Shown in pieces: positions 53,218 to 64,000 of a stretch of DNA of 64,000 bases. Made by a program: the position numbers and the translations under genes. Below the pieces are notes generated by a model. That model ran no database searches and was not told where the DNA came from. It worked only from the letters and a program-made list of their open reading frames with translations. This stretch comes from Granulicella sp. S156 (GTDB taxonomy: Bacteria > Acidobacteriota > Terriglobia > Terriglobales > Acidobacteriaceae). Where the stretch lies: assembly GCF_009766105.1 (NCBI RefSeq), contig NZ_LMUH01000026.1, positions 1-64,000 on the forward strand. The letters are read 5' to 3'. The stretch's first letter is position 1; each line of letters opens with the position of its first letter.

Positions 53218-54560
53218 GCTCAGTCTTCAGTCTCTCGATCTTTGGACTGTTGTGCCTGTTGACGCTCTCGGCGTATATCGACCGCATTTATTTCGAGATG
53301 GGCAAGTTCCTCTCGCGTGAATATACGGAGAATATTGATGCCTGGGAGCATGGCGTAGAGCCGAAGCTGCTGCTGGGCCGCGAGTCGGCGGCGATGTCGG
53401 CCTCTGTGCTGCGGCAGATCGCGCTGGGAGCCATGGCCTTCATGCTGGCGATGCGCCTGCGCGGAACTGCCATGCATAGTCTGCCGGAGATTGCGCGCAC
53501 AGTCTTTGAGCTGGTTCTGGTTCTGCTCTTCTTCGACCGTCTGCTGCCTCAACTCTTCTTCACCCGCACGCGGGGGCTGTGGATCGTTCGCATTACTCCA
53601 GTGGTGCAGGCGCTCTTTTATCTCGTGCTGCCGGTGACCTTGCTGATCGGGTTGCTGCTCTCGATCGCCAGCCTGGCCGAGCCTGAGGTCGAAGAGGACG
53701 AACATCCCAGCGAGGCGATGGACGCGCTGCTCGAAGCCGGCGAAGAAGAGGGCGTTCTCGATGAAGAGGACCGCGAACTGGTGCGCAACGTCGTGGAGTT
53801 TGGCGACATGGTGGTGCGCGAGGTCATGACCCCGCGGCCGGAGATGTTCGCCGTGCCGGGAACGATGTCCCTCGAAGAGTTCACGGATCAGGTGAACGAG
53901 CACGGATTTTCCCGGGTGCCCGTCTATGACGGCTCGATCGACGAGATCACCGGCATCGCCTTCGCCCGCGACCTGCTCGCCGTGAAGGACAGCGAGGCAG
54001 GACGCCTCAAGGTTGTTCACATCCAGCGCCCCGTGGAGTTTGTGCCGGAGAGCAAGAAGGTGAACGAGCTGCTCCGCGAGATGCAGGGGCAGAAGCAGCA
54101 CATGGGCGTCGTGATCGATGAGTACGGCGGTGTCGCGGGACTGGTGACGATCGAGGACCTGCTAGAGGCCATTGTCGGCAACATCGAAGACGAGCACGAT
54201 GCCCCGGAGGAGGACGAGCCTGTGGAGGAGTCCGATGGAGCGTTCCTCGTCTCCGGGAGTTTTGAGGTGAGCCGCCTGCGGGAACTCTTTGGCGAAAGCC
54301 TGCAGTCGCGGGCGAGCTCCGAGGATGGCGCTACCGACGACGAGTCACCCGCTGAGGCGGTGTTGCCGCAGTTGCTGACGGACTACGAGGCGACGACGGT
54401 TGGCGGGCTGGTGAGCGAGATTGCCGGGCATATTCCGCTGCCGGGAGAAGTGGTCGAGGATGGGCCACTGCGGCTGGAGGTCATTGAGTCAACGGATAGG
54501 CTTGTGGAGCGCGTGCGGGTTTGTCTGGCGGGGTCACAGGCGCCTAGCGAGCCGGAGTAG
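53214..54560 (+). CDS. CorC/HlyC-type CNNM transporter-like protein with CBS domains
   Basis: A 448-residue membrane protein: DUF21/CNNM transmembrane domain (helices near 5-20, 65-85, 90-105, 130-150), two CBS domains (ELVRNVVEFGDMVVREVMTPRPEM, then HMGVVIDEYGGVAGLVTIEDLLEAIVGNIEDEHD), and a C-terminal transporter-associated domain (TTVGGLVSEIAGHIPLPGE). Linked to Mg2+/Co2+ transport or heavy metal tolerance. It follows ybeY as in many bacteria (ybeX/corC order). Confidence 0.88.
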   Translation: MSSVFSLSIFGLLCLLTLSAYIDRIYFEMGKFLSREYTENIDAWEHGVEPKLLLGRESAAMSASVLRQIALGAMAFMLAMRLRGTAMHSLPEIARTVFELVLVLLFFDRLLPQLFFTRTRGLWIVRITPVVQALFYLVLPVTLLIGLLLSIASLAEPEVEEDEHPSEAMDALLEAGEEEGVLDEEDRELVRNVVEFGDMVVREVMTPRPEMFAVPGTMSLEEFTDQVNEHGFSRVPVYDGSIDEITGIAFARDLLAVKDSEAGRLKVVHIQRPVEFVPESKKVNELLREMQGQKQHMGVVIDEYGGVAGLVTIEDLLEAIVGNIEDEHDAPEEDEPVEESDGAFLVSGSFEVSRLRELFGESLQSRASSEDGATDDESPAEAVLPQLLTDYEATTVGGLVSEIAGHIPLPGEVVEDGPLRLEVIESTDRLVERVRVCLAGSQAPSEPE

Positions 54561-54631
54561 TGGCTACGATGGGGCATCCGGCTGACTGCTACGTCGGGAA
54601 CTTTTAACGAGCGACTGCGTAACCCTCTTCC

Positions 54632-55984
54632 ATGATTCGTAAGCTCTTCGCGTCCGTCATTGCGGCTGTATTGCTGTTTTCTCCCGCGTTTGGTCAAAAG
54701 CGGTTGGCTGTCGTAAATGTCACGGTAATCGACGGTACTGACCGGTTGCCGCGGGAGCACGCCACAGTCCTGGTGGAGGGACGAACGATCGTTTTCGTGT
54801 CCGGCAAAACCCGCACTCTTCCTAAGGGAACAACCGTCATCGATGGCACCGGGAAGTACCTGATACCGGGTTTATGGAATAACGATTTGCATGGGCCGAC
54901 GTACGACACGGCCAAGCCGCTCCTTGCGGATCTCGTATCCCACGGGATCACAAGCGTACGAGACATGGGTGCTCCCCTGGCGGACATCGTACGGCTCCGC
55001 GATGCAACCTCCTCTGGAGCCTTGCTGGGGCCACGTTTGTTTCTTGCTGGACCACTGATGGAAGGGCCCGTTCCTATGCAGATGAGCCTCATCGTAGATC
55101 TCTTCAGTGTGGCGCAGGCGCAAGAAGAGGTGAAACAGCTCAAACAGCAAAACGTGGACTACGTAGAGGTGGACACCTCGTTATCGCCTGAACTTTATGC
55201 CGCGATAGCGGACGAGGCAAAGCGCCAGCACCTGCCCCTCGCCGGTCATATACCGGCAGAAGTTTCAGCGGATGACATCGTCGCAGCCGGGCAGGTCGAT
55301 GTAGAGCATCTTGGTGGGCGATTTCTTAACGTACTCATCTCCTGCTCGAGCGAAGAACAGTACTTTCGTCAGGTGACTGCAAAGACTTACGCCGACCTTT
55401 TTGTGGCTCTTCGAGAGAAGCGCGCCGCCGTAGAGCCACAATTCAAGGCTGATTTCGACACGCGGCTCCTTGCAACCTTTGACGAGACGAAAGCGCAGCG
55501 GCTTTATGCGCTCTATGCCAAGAACGGCATAGCTCAGACGCCGACTCTTCATGTTCTTAAAACTCTCTGGGAGACCAATAAGGACGAAGACAAACTGAAC
55601 GAGCAGGATTTGGAGCTCGGAAGGAAGGTCTTTCAGAAAGATCTTGCGGTTATTGGGGCGATGAAGCGAGCCGGGGTGCCGATTCTCGCCGGAACCGATG
55701 GGCCCTATGGCGGGGGCGGCGAGGCCTTGCACGATGAGCTGGAGCTGCTCGTCCAGGCGGGGCTCAGTCCGCTACAAGCCTTACAGGCGGCGTCTCGCGA
55801 TGCTGCCGCGGCTTTGGGAGTATTGAAAGAGGTAGGTACGATTGAACCTGGTAAAGAGGCTGATTTCGTGATCCTGGACGCGGACCCCTTATCGGATATT
55901 GCCAATACACGGAAGATCGGCGCGGTTAGCCTGCATGGCCAATTTTTTAGCAGTGAACAGCTTGCTGCTATGAGAGCTCATTGA
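54632..55984 (+). CDS. Amidohydrolase family protein, secreted, metal motif altered
   Basis: A 450-residue exported protein: signal peptide 1-23, then VNVTVIDGTDRLPREHATVLVEGRTI, the standard beta-sandwich entry, GKYLIPGLW, TSVRDMGA and the C-terminal GTIEPGKEADFVILDADPL. The usual HxH metal motif (DMHVH) reads NNDLHGP: one His is replaced by Pro. Other family His are present (LPLAGHIP, VEHLGGR). It may still bind one metal or act on an unusual substrate. Imidazolonepropionase-type family; substrate unknown. Confidence 0.82.
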   Translation: MIRKLFASVIAAVLLFSPAFGQKRLAVVNVTVIDGTDRLPREHATVLVEGRTIVFVSGKTRTLPKGTTVIDGTGKYLIPGLWNNDLHGPTYDTAKPLLADLVSHGITSVRDMGAPLADIVRLRDATSSGALLGPRLFLAGPLMEGPVPMQMSLIVDLFSVAQAQEEVKQLKQQNVDYVEVDTSLSPELYAAIADEAKRQHLPLAGHIPAEVSADDIVAAGQVDVEHLGGRFLNVLISCSSEEQYFRQVTAKTYADLFVALREKRAAVEPQFKADFDTRLLATFDETKAQRLYALYAKNGIAQTPTLHVLKTLWETNKDEDKLNEQDLELGRKVFQKDLAVIGAMKRAGVPILAGTDGPYGGGGEALHDELELLVQAGLSPLQALQAASRDAAAALGVLKEVGTIEPGKEADFVILDADPLSDIANTRKIGAVSLHGQFFSSEQLAAMRAH

Positions 55985-56131
55985 GGGCGGCTTTGCGAAG
56001 CCGAATGCCGAGCTAGTTTGGAAATGGGCAGGAGCGGTCGGGCTTTGCCCGATGCCCACCTTAGCGACGATAAAGCCGTCGCGAAGATGGGGCACCCGGA
56101 TTGTCGCCACCGGTGCATTCGTGGCAACACA

Positions 56132-56182
56132 AATGCGGGGGTCCTTCGCCTACGGCTCAGGATGACGGCGAAAAACAAGCAA
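56132..56182 (+). repeat. Dispersed repeat, copy 2
   Basis: Same orientation as 33839-33890, with small differences (a T in place of GC after the G-run, GGCG for GACG). It is followed by the era gene. Directly upstream a small palindrome (GTCGCCAC...GTGGCAAC, 56103-56128) suggests a hairpin. Confidence 0.7.
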
Positions 56183-56231
56183 CGGCGAGCATCCATCGGA
56201 CACTGCACACTATCGGTGTCATCATAAAGAC

Positions 56232-57353
56232 ATGGCACTTCGCTCTGGATTCATCTCGATCGTCGGGCGCCCGAATGCGGGCAAATCGACACTGCTGAAC
56301 GCGCTGCTCGGTCAGAAGCTCGCGATCGTCACCCATAAACCGCAGACCACACGCACGCGCATTCAGGGCGTGCTGGAGCTGCCGGTACGCAAGAAGACCA
56401 AGACCGACACCGGCCGTCCGGCCTCGCAGATCGTTCTGGTCGATACCCCCGGTGTTCACAAGCCCGAGACGCAGCTCGACAAGCGCATGATGCAGGAGGT
56501 ACACGACGCCCTGGAGTCGCGCGATGTCGTGTGGTTCATCGTCGACGTGACACATCGTCTGCCCGAGCCCAAAAAGGCGCAGACTAGCGAAGAGTTTGCC
56601 GAGGCCCGTAAGGTGCGGACGCTCGGCCAGCATCGCCGTGCGATGTCCAAGGCGGAAGACGACTTTGCCTTGCAGCTGGTCAATAAGCTCGACTGCCCTG
56701 TGATCCTGGTTCTCAACAAGATAGACGCGCTGCCCAAGAGTGCCTTGCTGCCGCTGATTGCACACTGGACCTCGCTGCATACGTTCGCGGATGTGATTCC
56801 GATCTCGGCGAAGAAGAGTGAGGGGCTGGAGCTGCTGCTGGATAAGTCGGCGGCGCTTCTGCCGGAGGGCCAGCGTTACTTCCCGAAGTCTCAGCTCACC
56901 GACCAGCCCGAACGCTTTCTGGTGGCGGAGTTGATTCGCGAGAAGATTCTGCTGCTCACCGGAGAAGAGGTTCCGTATGCGGCGGCTGTGGTGATCGAGC
57001 GTTACGAGGAGCCGGCCTCGCTGAAGAAGACTAAAGACGGCAAGCTGCCGGTGACGAAGATCGCTGCAGCCATCTTCGTGGAGCGCAATGGCCAGAAGGC
57101 CATTATCATCGGCAATCAAGGATCGATGCTGAAGAAGATCGGCTCGACTGCTCGTAAAGAGATCGAAGCGCTGCTGGGGACGCGGGTTTTCCTGGAGTTG
57201 TTTGTGAAGGTGCAGGAGGAGTGGCGCGCCTCGCGCGGCTTCGTAGAAGACCTGGACTGGCGGCGGCAGTTGGAACAGATCGCCGAGTTGCAGCATCGTA
57301 ATAACAAGCTGGCAGAGAGCCGCAACCGCGAGGTCGAGAGCGAAGACGAGTGA
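56232..57353 (+). CDS. era: GTPase Era
   Basis: A 373-residue Era, the essential 16S rRNA-binding GTPase. G1 GRPNAGKS (12-19), G3 DTPG (71-74), the NKID motif and a C-terminal KH domain (VERNGQKAIIIGNQGSMLKKIGSTARKEIEALLGTRVFLELFVKV). It is about 70 residues longer than the enterobacterial protein. Insertions lie before the G3 motif (KKTKTDTGRPASQ) and before NKID (TSEEFAEARKVRTLGQHRRAM). It overlaps the next gene by four bases (GTGA). Confidence 0.93.
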   Translation: MALRSGFISIVGRPNAGKSTLLNALLGQKLAIVTHKPQTTRTRIQGVLELPVRKKTKTDTGRPASQIVLVDTPGVHKPETQLDKRMMQEVHDALESRDVVWFIVDVTHRLPEPKKAQTSEEFAEARKVRTLGQHRRAMSKAEDDFALQLVNKLDCPVILVLNKIDALPKSALLPLIAHWTSLHTFADVIPISAKKSEGLELLLDKSAALLPEGQRYFPKSQLTDQPERFLVAELIREKILLLTGEEVPYAAAVVIERYEEPASLKKTKDGKLPVTKIAAAIFVERNGQKAIIIGNQGSMLKKIGSTARKEIEALLGTRVFLELFVKVQEEWRASRGFVEDLDWRRQLEQIAELQHRNNKLAESRNREVESEDE

Positions 57354-57907
57354 GGCTTTTTTTTCAGAGAGACGGCCATCCGGCCGCTGATTTGAAGGTG
57401 GGGCGGTTGCGCCTGGTCCCCATCACGCCGGCGATGCTCGCCGCGGAAGAGGCGCATGATCCGGAGTTTTGTGTCCTTGGGCGGCTGCTGGCCGCGCGTG
57501 TGACACAGGAGTGGCCGCCGGTGCATTGGGAGCCGCATGTCTTTCGGTTCATCCTGAGGCAGTTTGAAGAGCGGCCCGATACGGTGGGATGGCATCGCTA
57601 TGTGCTGCTGTGCGATGCCCGTGGGAATGGCAAGACCTTGATCGGCTGCGTTGGCGGGTTTCCCAGGCCGGAGGGCGATGTGGAGATCGGCTATTCGACG
57701 CTGCCGGAGTTTCAGCGGCGCGGATATGCGACGGCATTCGCGAGCGCGCTGGTGACGTGGCTGCTGAAGCAGAAGGGCGTAGTTTCTGTGAACGCGCAGA
57801 CGTATGCGAGGGTGCCGGAATCGGTCAAGGTGATGGAGCGCTGCGGGATGGTCTTTGCGGGTGCGGGGGATGAGCCGGAGACGGTGCGGTATCGGCGGTT
57901 GAGGTAG
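57350..57907 (+). CDS. GNAT family N-acetyltransferase
   Basis: A 185-residue RimJ/RimL-like acetyltransferase: RLRLVPITPAMLAAEEAHDPEF, DVEIGYSTLPEFQRRGYATAFASALVTW (acetyl-CoA loop Q/RxxGxA), and NAQTYARVPESVKVMERCGMVFAG. Substrate unknown. GTG start within the era stop, so it is translationally coupled to era. Confidence 0.85.
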   Translation: MRLFFQRDGHPAADLKVGRLRLVPITPAMLAAEEAHDPEFCVLGRLLAARVTQEWPPVHWEPHVFRFILRQFEERPDTVGWHRYVLLCDARGNGKTLIGCVGGFPRPEGDVEIGYSTLPEFQRRGYATAFASALVTWLLKQKGVVSVNAQTYARVPESVKVMERCGMVFAGAGDEPETVRYRRLR

Positions 57908-57967
57908 TGATTCAGCGCAATTTCACAATTAGTGTGATGTGGCTCTTTTCGATCCCACCTATACCGT

Positions 57968-58220
57968 GTCATCTCGACCGGAGGCGGCGTTTTTTGCCGC
58001 CGCAGTGGAGAGACCTGCAGGTTGCAGAGCGCGATGCAAATGTTTGTGGCGCGCTTCGCGTCAAGACCTGCAGGTTGCAGAGCGCGATGCAAATGTTTGT
58101 GGAGCGCTTTGCGTCAAGATCTGCAGTTTGTTTGTGTAAGCACTATCGTCAGCGCAGGCAAGCCTGCAGGTCTCTCCACTACGCATGACGATAAAACCAT
58201 CATGCTTCGGTCGAGATGAC
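57968..58220. repeat. Palindromic element with internal 53-bp tandem repeats
   Basis: Outer inverted repeats GTCATCTCGACCG (57968-57980) and its complement (58208-58220), inner perfect 18-bp inverted repeats (58004-58021 with 58163-58180). Inside lies a 53-bp unit repeated about 2.3 times from 58011 to 58134 (AGACCTGCAG at 58011, 58064 and AGATCTGCAG at 58117). No ORF of its own. Confidence 0.75.
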
Positions 58221-58265
58221 AATTCTATGGTGGTTCATCTCTACCTCACATCAACAGCGACCGCT

Positions 58266-59291
58266 CTACCCGTCACATACGGCGGAGCTGTATGCGCTCG
58301 GAGTATGCGTCATACGCCGGACGAGGTCGATGGTGGCGTCCGGCCAGGCGGGGAAGCAAAACCTGAAGCCGTGCTTGAGAAGAACACCGGGAACGACGCG
58401 GCGGCTCTTGAGGATAAGCTCTGTCTCCGTGCCCATGGCAAAGGCGCCAATCTCAAGCATCCACTTGGCTGCGGGCAGACCGATGGAGTGCCCCCATGCG
58501 TGGCGCAGGGTGCGCATAAACTCGCGGTTCGGCATGGGTTCGGGTGCGGTCATGTTCACGACGCCATCGGTCTCCTCCGTGATCTCAGGATGTTCCAGCA
58601 GCAGGTCGGTGGCGCGGCAGTAATCGACATCGTGCATCCACGAGACAAACTGCTTGCCCGAACCTTGCGTGCCGCCGAGGCCCATTCGCGCGAGCTTGGA
58701 GAAGACGGAGAAGACCCCGCCGGGGTCGGGGCTCATCACCATCGAGGAGCGCAGTCGAATCTTGCGCGTGTGCGGCGTTGGAATGGCCGCAAAGGCTTGC
58801 TCCCACTGGTGCGCGACGTTGATGGAGAATGACCACGTCTCGGGCAGATTGGCGGGTTCATGGGTTCCACGCTCGCCGGGCAGGTCGCCAAGCTCGCCGG
58901 TGAACTCGTCCTGAGCATGGTCCGGGTCTCCGCCGGCGTTGCGGTAGTAGGTGCTGGTGCTGGCATTCATCCAGATGCGTGGTGGTGTGGGCGAGGCTGC
59001 GATGACCTCGCCGAGAAGCAGCGTGGGATTGGTGCGCGACTCGAAGATCTGCTTGCGGTTCTCTTCGTTGTAGCGGCAGTTTACGGAGCGCCCGGAGAGA
59101 TGAATGACGGCATCGCTGCGGTCGATCTCCGCAGCCCACGGGCCGCGGGTGAGGCCGTCCCACTGGAGCGTTCGCCAGGGGCGAGACTCAAGGGTGCGCG
59201 AGAGGAGGGTGACTTCGTGGCCGGCTGCGTGCAAGTGGCGGGCGAGGATGGTCCCGACCTGTCCGGAGCCGCCGGGGATGAGGATGCGCAT
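58266..59291 (-). CDS. TIGR01777-type epimerase/oxidoreductase
   Basis: A 341-residue extended short-chain dehydrogenase: GGSGQVGTILARHL at 7-20 (Rossmann GxxGxxG), VIHLSGRSVN, and a C-terminal DUF1731-like domain (MPNREFMRTLRHAWGHSIGLPAAKWMLEIGA). Members resemble SulA/SDR39U1 and have unknown substrates. It ends near the palindromic element and lies downstream of the response regulator, separated by three bases. Confidence 0.85.
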   Translation of the reverse strand: MRILIPGGSGQVGTILARHLHAAGHEVTLLSRTLESRPWRTLQWDGLTRGPWAAEIDRSDAVIHLSGRSVNCRYNEENRKQIFESRTNPTLLLGEVIAASPTPPRIWMNASTSTYYRNAGGDPDHAQDEFTGELGDLPGERGTHEPANLPETWSFSINVAHQWEQAFAAIPTPHTRKIRLRSSMVMSPDPGGVFSVFSKLARMGLGGTQGSGKQFVSWMHDVDYCRATDLLLEHPEITEETDGVVNMTAPEPMPNREFMRTLRHAWGHSIGLPAAKWMLEIGAFAMGTETELILKSRRVVPGVLLKHGFRFCFPAWPDATIDLVRRMTHTPSAYSSAVCDG

Positions 59292-59294
59292 GGG

Positions 59295-60679
<1,385 letters not shown>

Positions 60680-60683
<4 letters not shown>

Positions 60684-63070
60684 ACAGAGGCTCCTTCTGC
60701 GGAGATGGGTTCGATGGCTTCGGCGGAGTCATGATCGCGGAAGGTCGATGGCCGCAGTTCGATGATGAAGCGTGCACCCACCGGTGCGTTCTTCTCCGCA
60801 CGAATCGTACCCTGATGTTCCTGTACGATCTTCGCGGCGATGGAGAGGCCGAGGCCGGTGCCACGCTGCTTGGTTGAGAAGTAGGGCAGGAAGAGACGCT
60901 CGCGCTGGTCGTCGGTGAGGCCTGGGCCGGTGTCTGCGATGACGAGCTCGACCATACCCGAATCGACGGTGCTGGAATCGAGCAGACGAGTCGAGATATG
61001 CAGCTCGCGCAGGAGGCTCTCCTGCATGGCCTCGGCGGCGTTGTCGATGAGGTTGGAGAGCGCCCGCTTGAGGGATTCGGGATCGGCCAGGACAAGCGGC
61101 AAGCGCGGCGAAAGGTTACGCGTCACGCGGATGTTTCCGAGGCGTCCGGCGAAGAGTGCGAGCGAGTTCTCGACGATGACGTTCAGGTCGGCGGGGTGAG
61201 GGCGGGAGCTGGGGAACTCGGCGAGGGCGGAGAACTGGTCGACCAGCGAGCGCATGGTCTCAACGGACGCCGTGATGACCTCAGAGGACCGTTGGATGAT
61301 GGCGGGAGACCTGGACTCGATGCCGCGTTCGGTCAGCTCTGGAAGCAGACGCAGGATGTGGCGATGAATCAGCTCTGCGTTGAGCGAGATCGGCGTGAGT
61401 GGGTTCTTGATCTCATGCGCGACTCGCCGCGCGACCTCTTTCCAGGCACTTTGTTTCTGGGCGTGCAGGAGCTGCGTCACATCTTCGAGCACGAGTACGT
61501 AGCCAAGATGCTCGCGGTGCGCCGTGGACCGGCTTTCAAGAAGTGCGATCGTGGCCGAAAGATGGAGGATACGCGAGGCCGATGTCATCTGCAGCTCGGC
61601 GGAAGCCTCACCCATGCGATGCGCCCGGCGCAGCAGGCGGTCGAGCGAGTCCACGATTTCGGCAGGGAAGACCTGATCGAGAGCGGTACCGATGAAATGC
61701 TTCTGGCCGCCAGGATCGAGCATCTCTGAAAACGCGCGATTGGCCAGGACGATGTGGCGGTCTGCGGAGAGGGTTACGACGCCATTGGGGATGGTTTCGA
61801 TGATGGTTTCGAGTTCGGTCCGGCGGGCCTGTAGCACGTCGTTCAGTTCGAAGAGTTGTGCTGTCGATTGTTCCGCGACCGACCGCGCCGATTCGAGGTC
61901 GGCGGCCATGGCGTTGAACTTGTCGACAAGTTCCCCCAGCTCTTCGGTAACCGATCGGCTCACGCGATGCGCGTAGTCTCCGGCGGCGATCGCCTCCATG
62001 GCATCTGCGAGCGACTCGACAGGCCTTGTGACCTGCTTGCTGAGGTGGAGCGCCAGCCAGCAGCAGGCGAACAGCGCCAGTCCTGTGGTGAGCAGCATCA
62101 GGCCCATGTAGAGATTGCGAATCTGTCTGCGTTCGCGGAAGAGAGTCCAGTAGTTGTTGGCGGCAGAGCGCAAACGCAAGGTGGTGGCCGTGATGTCTGT
62201 TGGAATCGGCAAGGCTACCAGGACGACTATTCCGTTTTTTAAGCCAGCCGTCGCAAGCGTGTAGTCGGTGCCGCCCACGCTGTAGATGGGGTCGTCGCTA
62301 CGCTGTGCGGCGGCAAGGATCGCCCGCTCGTCGGATCCCGGGTTCGAAGACGTTTCTACTCCGGGCTTTTGGCTGGGACCTTCATCGGTGTCGGCTTCGC
62401 TGGGCGGCAACGATTTGAGTTCGATGTGACCCCTGCCGAGGTTGGGCACATGAAAGGAGGCGACTGGTTGTCCGTCGCGAAAGAGGATGGCAAAGCCATC
62501 CTGCAGCGTGAGCTCGTGGCTTTGCAGCACGCGATCGATGGTGGCGACGGAAGCCGGCGATAGCTTCTCCTCAGAGCCGGCCGGGGAGTCCGAAAGTGCC
62601 GTTGCGATCGAGTCGGCCTCAGAACGTGAGTTCAGGGCCGCATAGTGAAACATCTCGGTCGTCATGCGGTTGGCGTCGTCGCGCATCTCCGTAACGGGCT
62701 GTGAAAACCAGCTCACTACCGCACGGTTCATCAACAGATAGCTGAACGCATACATGAAGACCAGTGGAACCAGCGAAACCAGCACCGCTCCCCACAGCAT
62801 GCGCGTGCGCAGACGGGTGCCGAGCACACGATTGCGCTGGTCGGCATAGAGCTTCAGCACATTGCGGACCAGGAGCACCAGTACGCCGACGAAGAGCAGA
62901 AAGGCGAGAATCGAAAGCGCAACGAAACCCAGTGTCTGAAGCGGGGTGACCGGATTCAGGTAAGAGTTGAGTTTGAAGGCGTTGAGGGCTGCCAGCGCGA
63001 GGAATAGAACCAACAGGCCGACGCCCAGCCCAATGATGAGCGCCCTGCGTCGGCCTGCTGTAGTTCCCAT
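60680..63070 (-). CDS. NtrY-like sensor histidine kinase
   Basis: A 796-residue membrane kinase. N-terminal helices (about 10-30, 45-70, 92-112), a periplasmic domain (about 115-320), helix 320-342, HAMP (343-395), PAS (415-530), then HAHEIKNPLTPISLNAE with phosphorylated H552, and a HATPase domain with DTGPGL and GTGLGLSI. Architecture and the ALNAFKLNSYLNPVTPLQ opening fit NtrY. Partner of the response regulator below it; linked nitrogen sensing is a family inference. Confidence 0.93.
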
Positions 63071-63092
63071 GCCAGAAAGTCTACTCGTTCTG

Positions 63093-64000
63093 CTACTTCG
63101 AGAGCAGCCCGGCTATTGAAGTGAACTCCCGGCCCTGGTTCTCGGCAACGGCCTTGTAGGTCAGGTGTCCCTCGTAGGTGTTGACGCCTTCCGCGATGCC
63201 AGCATCCTCGAGGATGGCCGCTTTTGCCCCCAGTTTTGCGAGTTTCATCACGTAGGGGAAGGTCGCGTTGGTGAGTGCGAGCGTGCTGGTATTGGGTACT
63301 GCCGCCGGCATGTTGGTCACGCAGTAGTGGACGACGCCGTCGACCTCATAGCTGGGGTCGGAGTGCGTGGTCGGCCGCGCGGTCTCGATGCAACCGCCCT
63401 GGTCGATGGCGACATCGACGATCACGGCGCCCTTTTTCATCCTGGAGACCATGGCCTTGGTGACGAGCTTGGGTGCAGCCGCGCCGGGGATCAGAACGCC
63501 ACCGATGACGAGGTCGGCCTCACGGACCGCACGCTCGACGTTGTAGGCGTTCGAGGCCAGGGTGTAGAGGCGGCCGGAGAAGATGTCGTCGAGCTCGCGC
63601 AGACGGTTGAGGTTCAGGTCGACCAGCGTGACCTTCGCGCCCATACCCAGCGCGATCTTCGCGGCGTTGATGCCGACGATGCCTCCGCCGATGATGCAGA
63701 CGTTGCCGGGAGGAACACCGGGAACGCCGCCCAGCAGAACACCGCGTCCGCCGTGCTCCTTTTCCAGGTAGGCAGCGCCCACCTGAACGGAGAGGCGGCC
63801 TGCGACCTCGGACATCGGCGTCAGCAGCGGGAGTGTGCCGGCGCGGTCGCGGACTGTCTCGTAGGCGATGCCCGTAACCTTCTTGGCGAGCAGGGTGTCG
63901 GTGAGCTCCTTGAGTGGCGCGAGGTGCAGGTAGGTGAAGAGCACGAGGCCTTCGCGGAAGTTGCTGTACTCCTTGGCGACTGGCTCCTTGACCTTGACGA
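63093..64000 (-). CDS. ald: Alanine dehydrogenase (3' part, runs off window)
   Basis: About 302 C-terminal residues of L-alanine dehydrogenase, which interconverts alanine and pyruvate plus ammonia with NAD+. Seen: [14 protein letters not shown] at the window edge, LFTYLHLAP, the catalytic-region YETV, the Rossmann [24 protein letters not shown], and [16 protein letters not shown]. The N-terminus lies beyond 64000. It is upstream of the kinase on the same strand, so nitrogen metabolism and the two-component pair may be linked. Confidence 0.92.
   Translation of the reverse strand, partial: VKVKEPVAKEYSNFREGLVLFTYLHLAPLKELTDTLLAKKVTGIAYETVRDRAGTLPLLTPMSEVAGRLSVQVGAAYLEKEHGGRGVLLGGVPGVPPGNVCIIGGGIVGINAAKIALGMGAKVTLVDLNLNRLRELDDIFSGRLYTLASNAYNVERAVREADLVIGGVLIPGAAAPKLVTKAMVSRMKKGAVIVDVAIDQGGCIETARPTTHSDPSYEVDGVVHYCVTNMPAAVPNTSTLALTNATFPYVMKLAKLGAKAAILEDAGIAEGVNTYEGHLTYKAVAENQGREFTSIAGLLSK

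Noticed and set aside
57968-58220. Possible CRISPR array from the 53-bp repeats
   Set aside because: The units are contiguous with no unique spacers, only 2.3 copies, and no cas gene is near.

Overview
The window is a chromosomal segment of about 60% GC that reads like a member of the Acidobacteria (Terriglobia; the Granulicella/Terriglobus/Edaphobacter neighbourhood). This is inferred from gene content: RNase J instead of RNase E, an NtrY/NtrX-type pair beside alanine dehydrogenase, small secreted DUF3617, DUF2059 and DUF3761 proteins, a MerR-HTH/TPR protein, GH92 and GH18 glycosidases, M13/M23/M29 peptidases, and short dispersed palindromic repeats. No rRNA or complete tRNA is present, so the placement is not proven.

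Region 1 (1-13621) is an accessory region. It holds a truncated secreted-protein gene, a radical SAM/class II aldolase gene pair, a decayed merT with an in-frame stop, and a one-strand cluster built around a type VI secretion Hcp-like tube protein (3697) and a VgrG-like spike (7539). Between and after these two lie nine unrecognised genes in an unusual layout. They are a His-rich protein with hydrophobic helices, three tandem paralogous membrane proteins, a putative spike-associated protein, two tandem paralogous small membrane proteins, and a translationally coupled pair that shares a C-terminal domain. The region ends at 13577-13621 with a sequence that matches the 3' half of tRNA-Thr(CGU) and has no 5' half, the expected scar of a tRNA-targeting integrative element. 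I read everything to its left as a genomic island whose other end lies outside the window.

Region 2 (13749-27232) returns to chromosomal genes: a TPR regulator, an OPT-family oligopeptide transporter, DUF2059 and DUF3617 proteins, RNase J, a TMEM175-type channel, then secreted hydrolases (GH92, GH18, M23 peptidase, beta-lactamase-fold serine hydrolase).

Region 3 (27667-37214, all minus strand) carries most of the aspartate-to-lysine route (asd, lysC, dapB, dapA, dapD) interrupted by a sulfatase, a TMEM175 protein, a membrane protein and an M29 aminopeptidase. Threonine synthase lies at 43666.

Region 4 (37304-50712) is mixed housekeeping: acetyltransferase, NAD-type isocitrate dehydrogenase, NrdR, a flippase-like protein, lytic transglycosylase, HAD hydrolase, thrC, an EamA transporter, M13 peptidase and rpsT.

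Region 5 (51346-57907, plus strand) is the conserved phoH-ybeY-CBS/CorC-amidohydrolase-era-GNAT block. Region 6 (58266-64000, minus strand) has a TIGR01777-type epimerase, an NtrX-like response regulator that lacks the GAFTGA motif, its NtrY-like kinase, and the 3' part of alanine dehydrogenase running off the window. Several palindromic or tandem repeats (33839, 39004, 52424, 56132, 57968) sit between genes in the chromosomal part.
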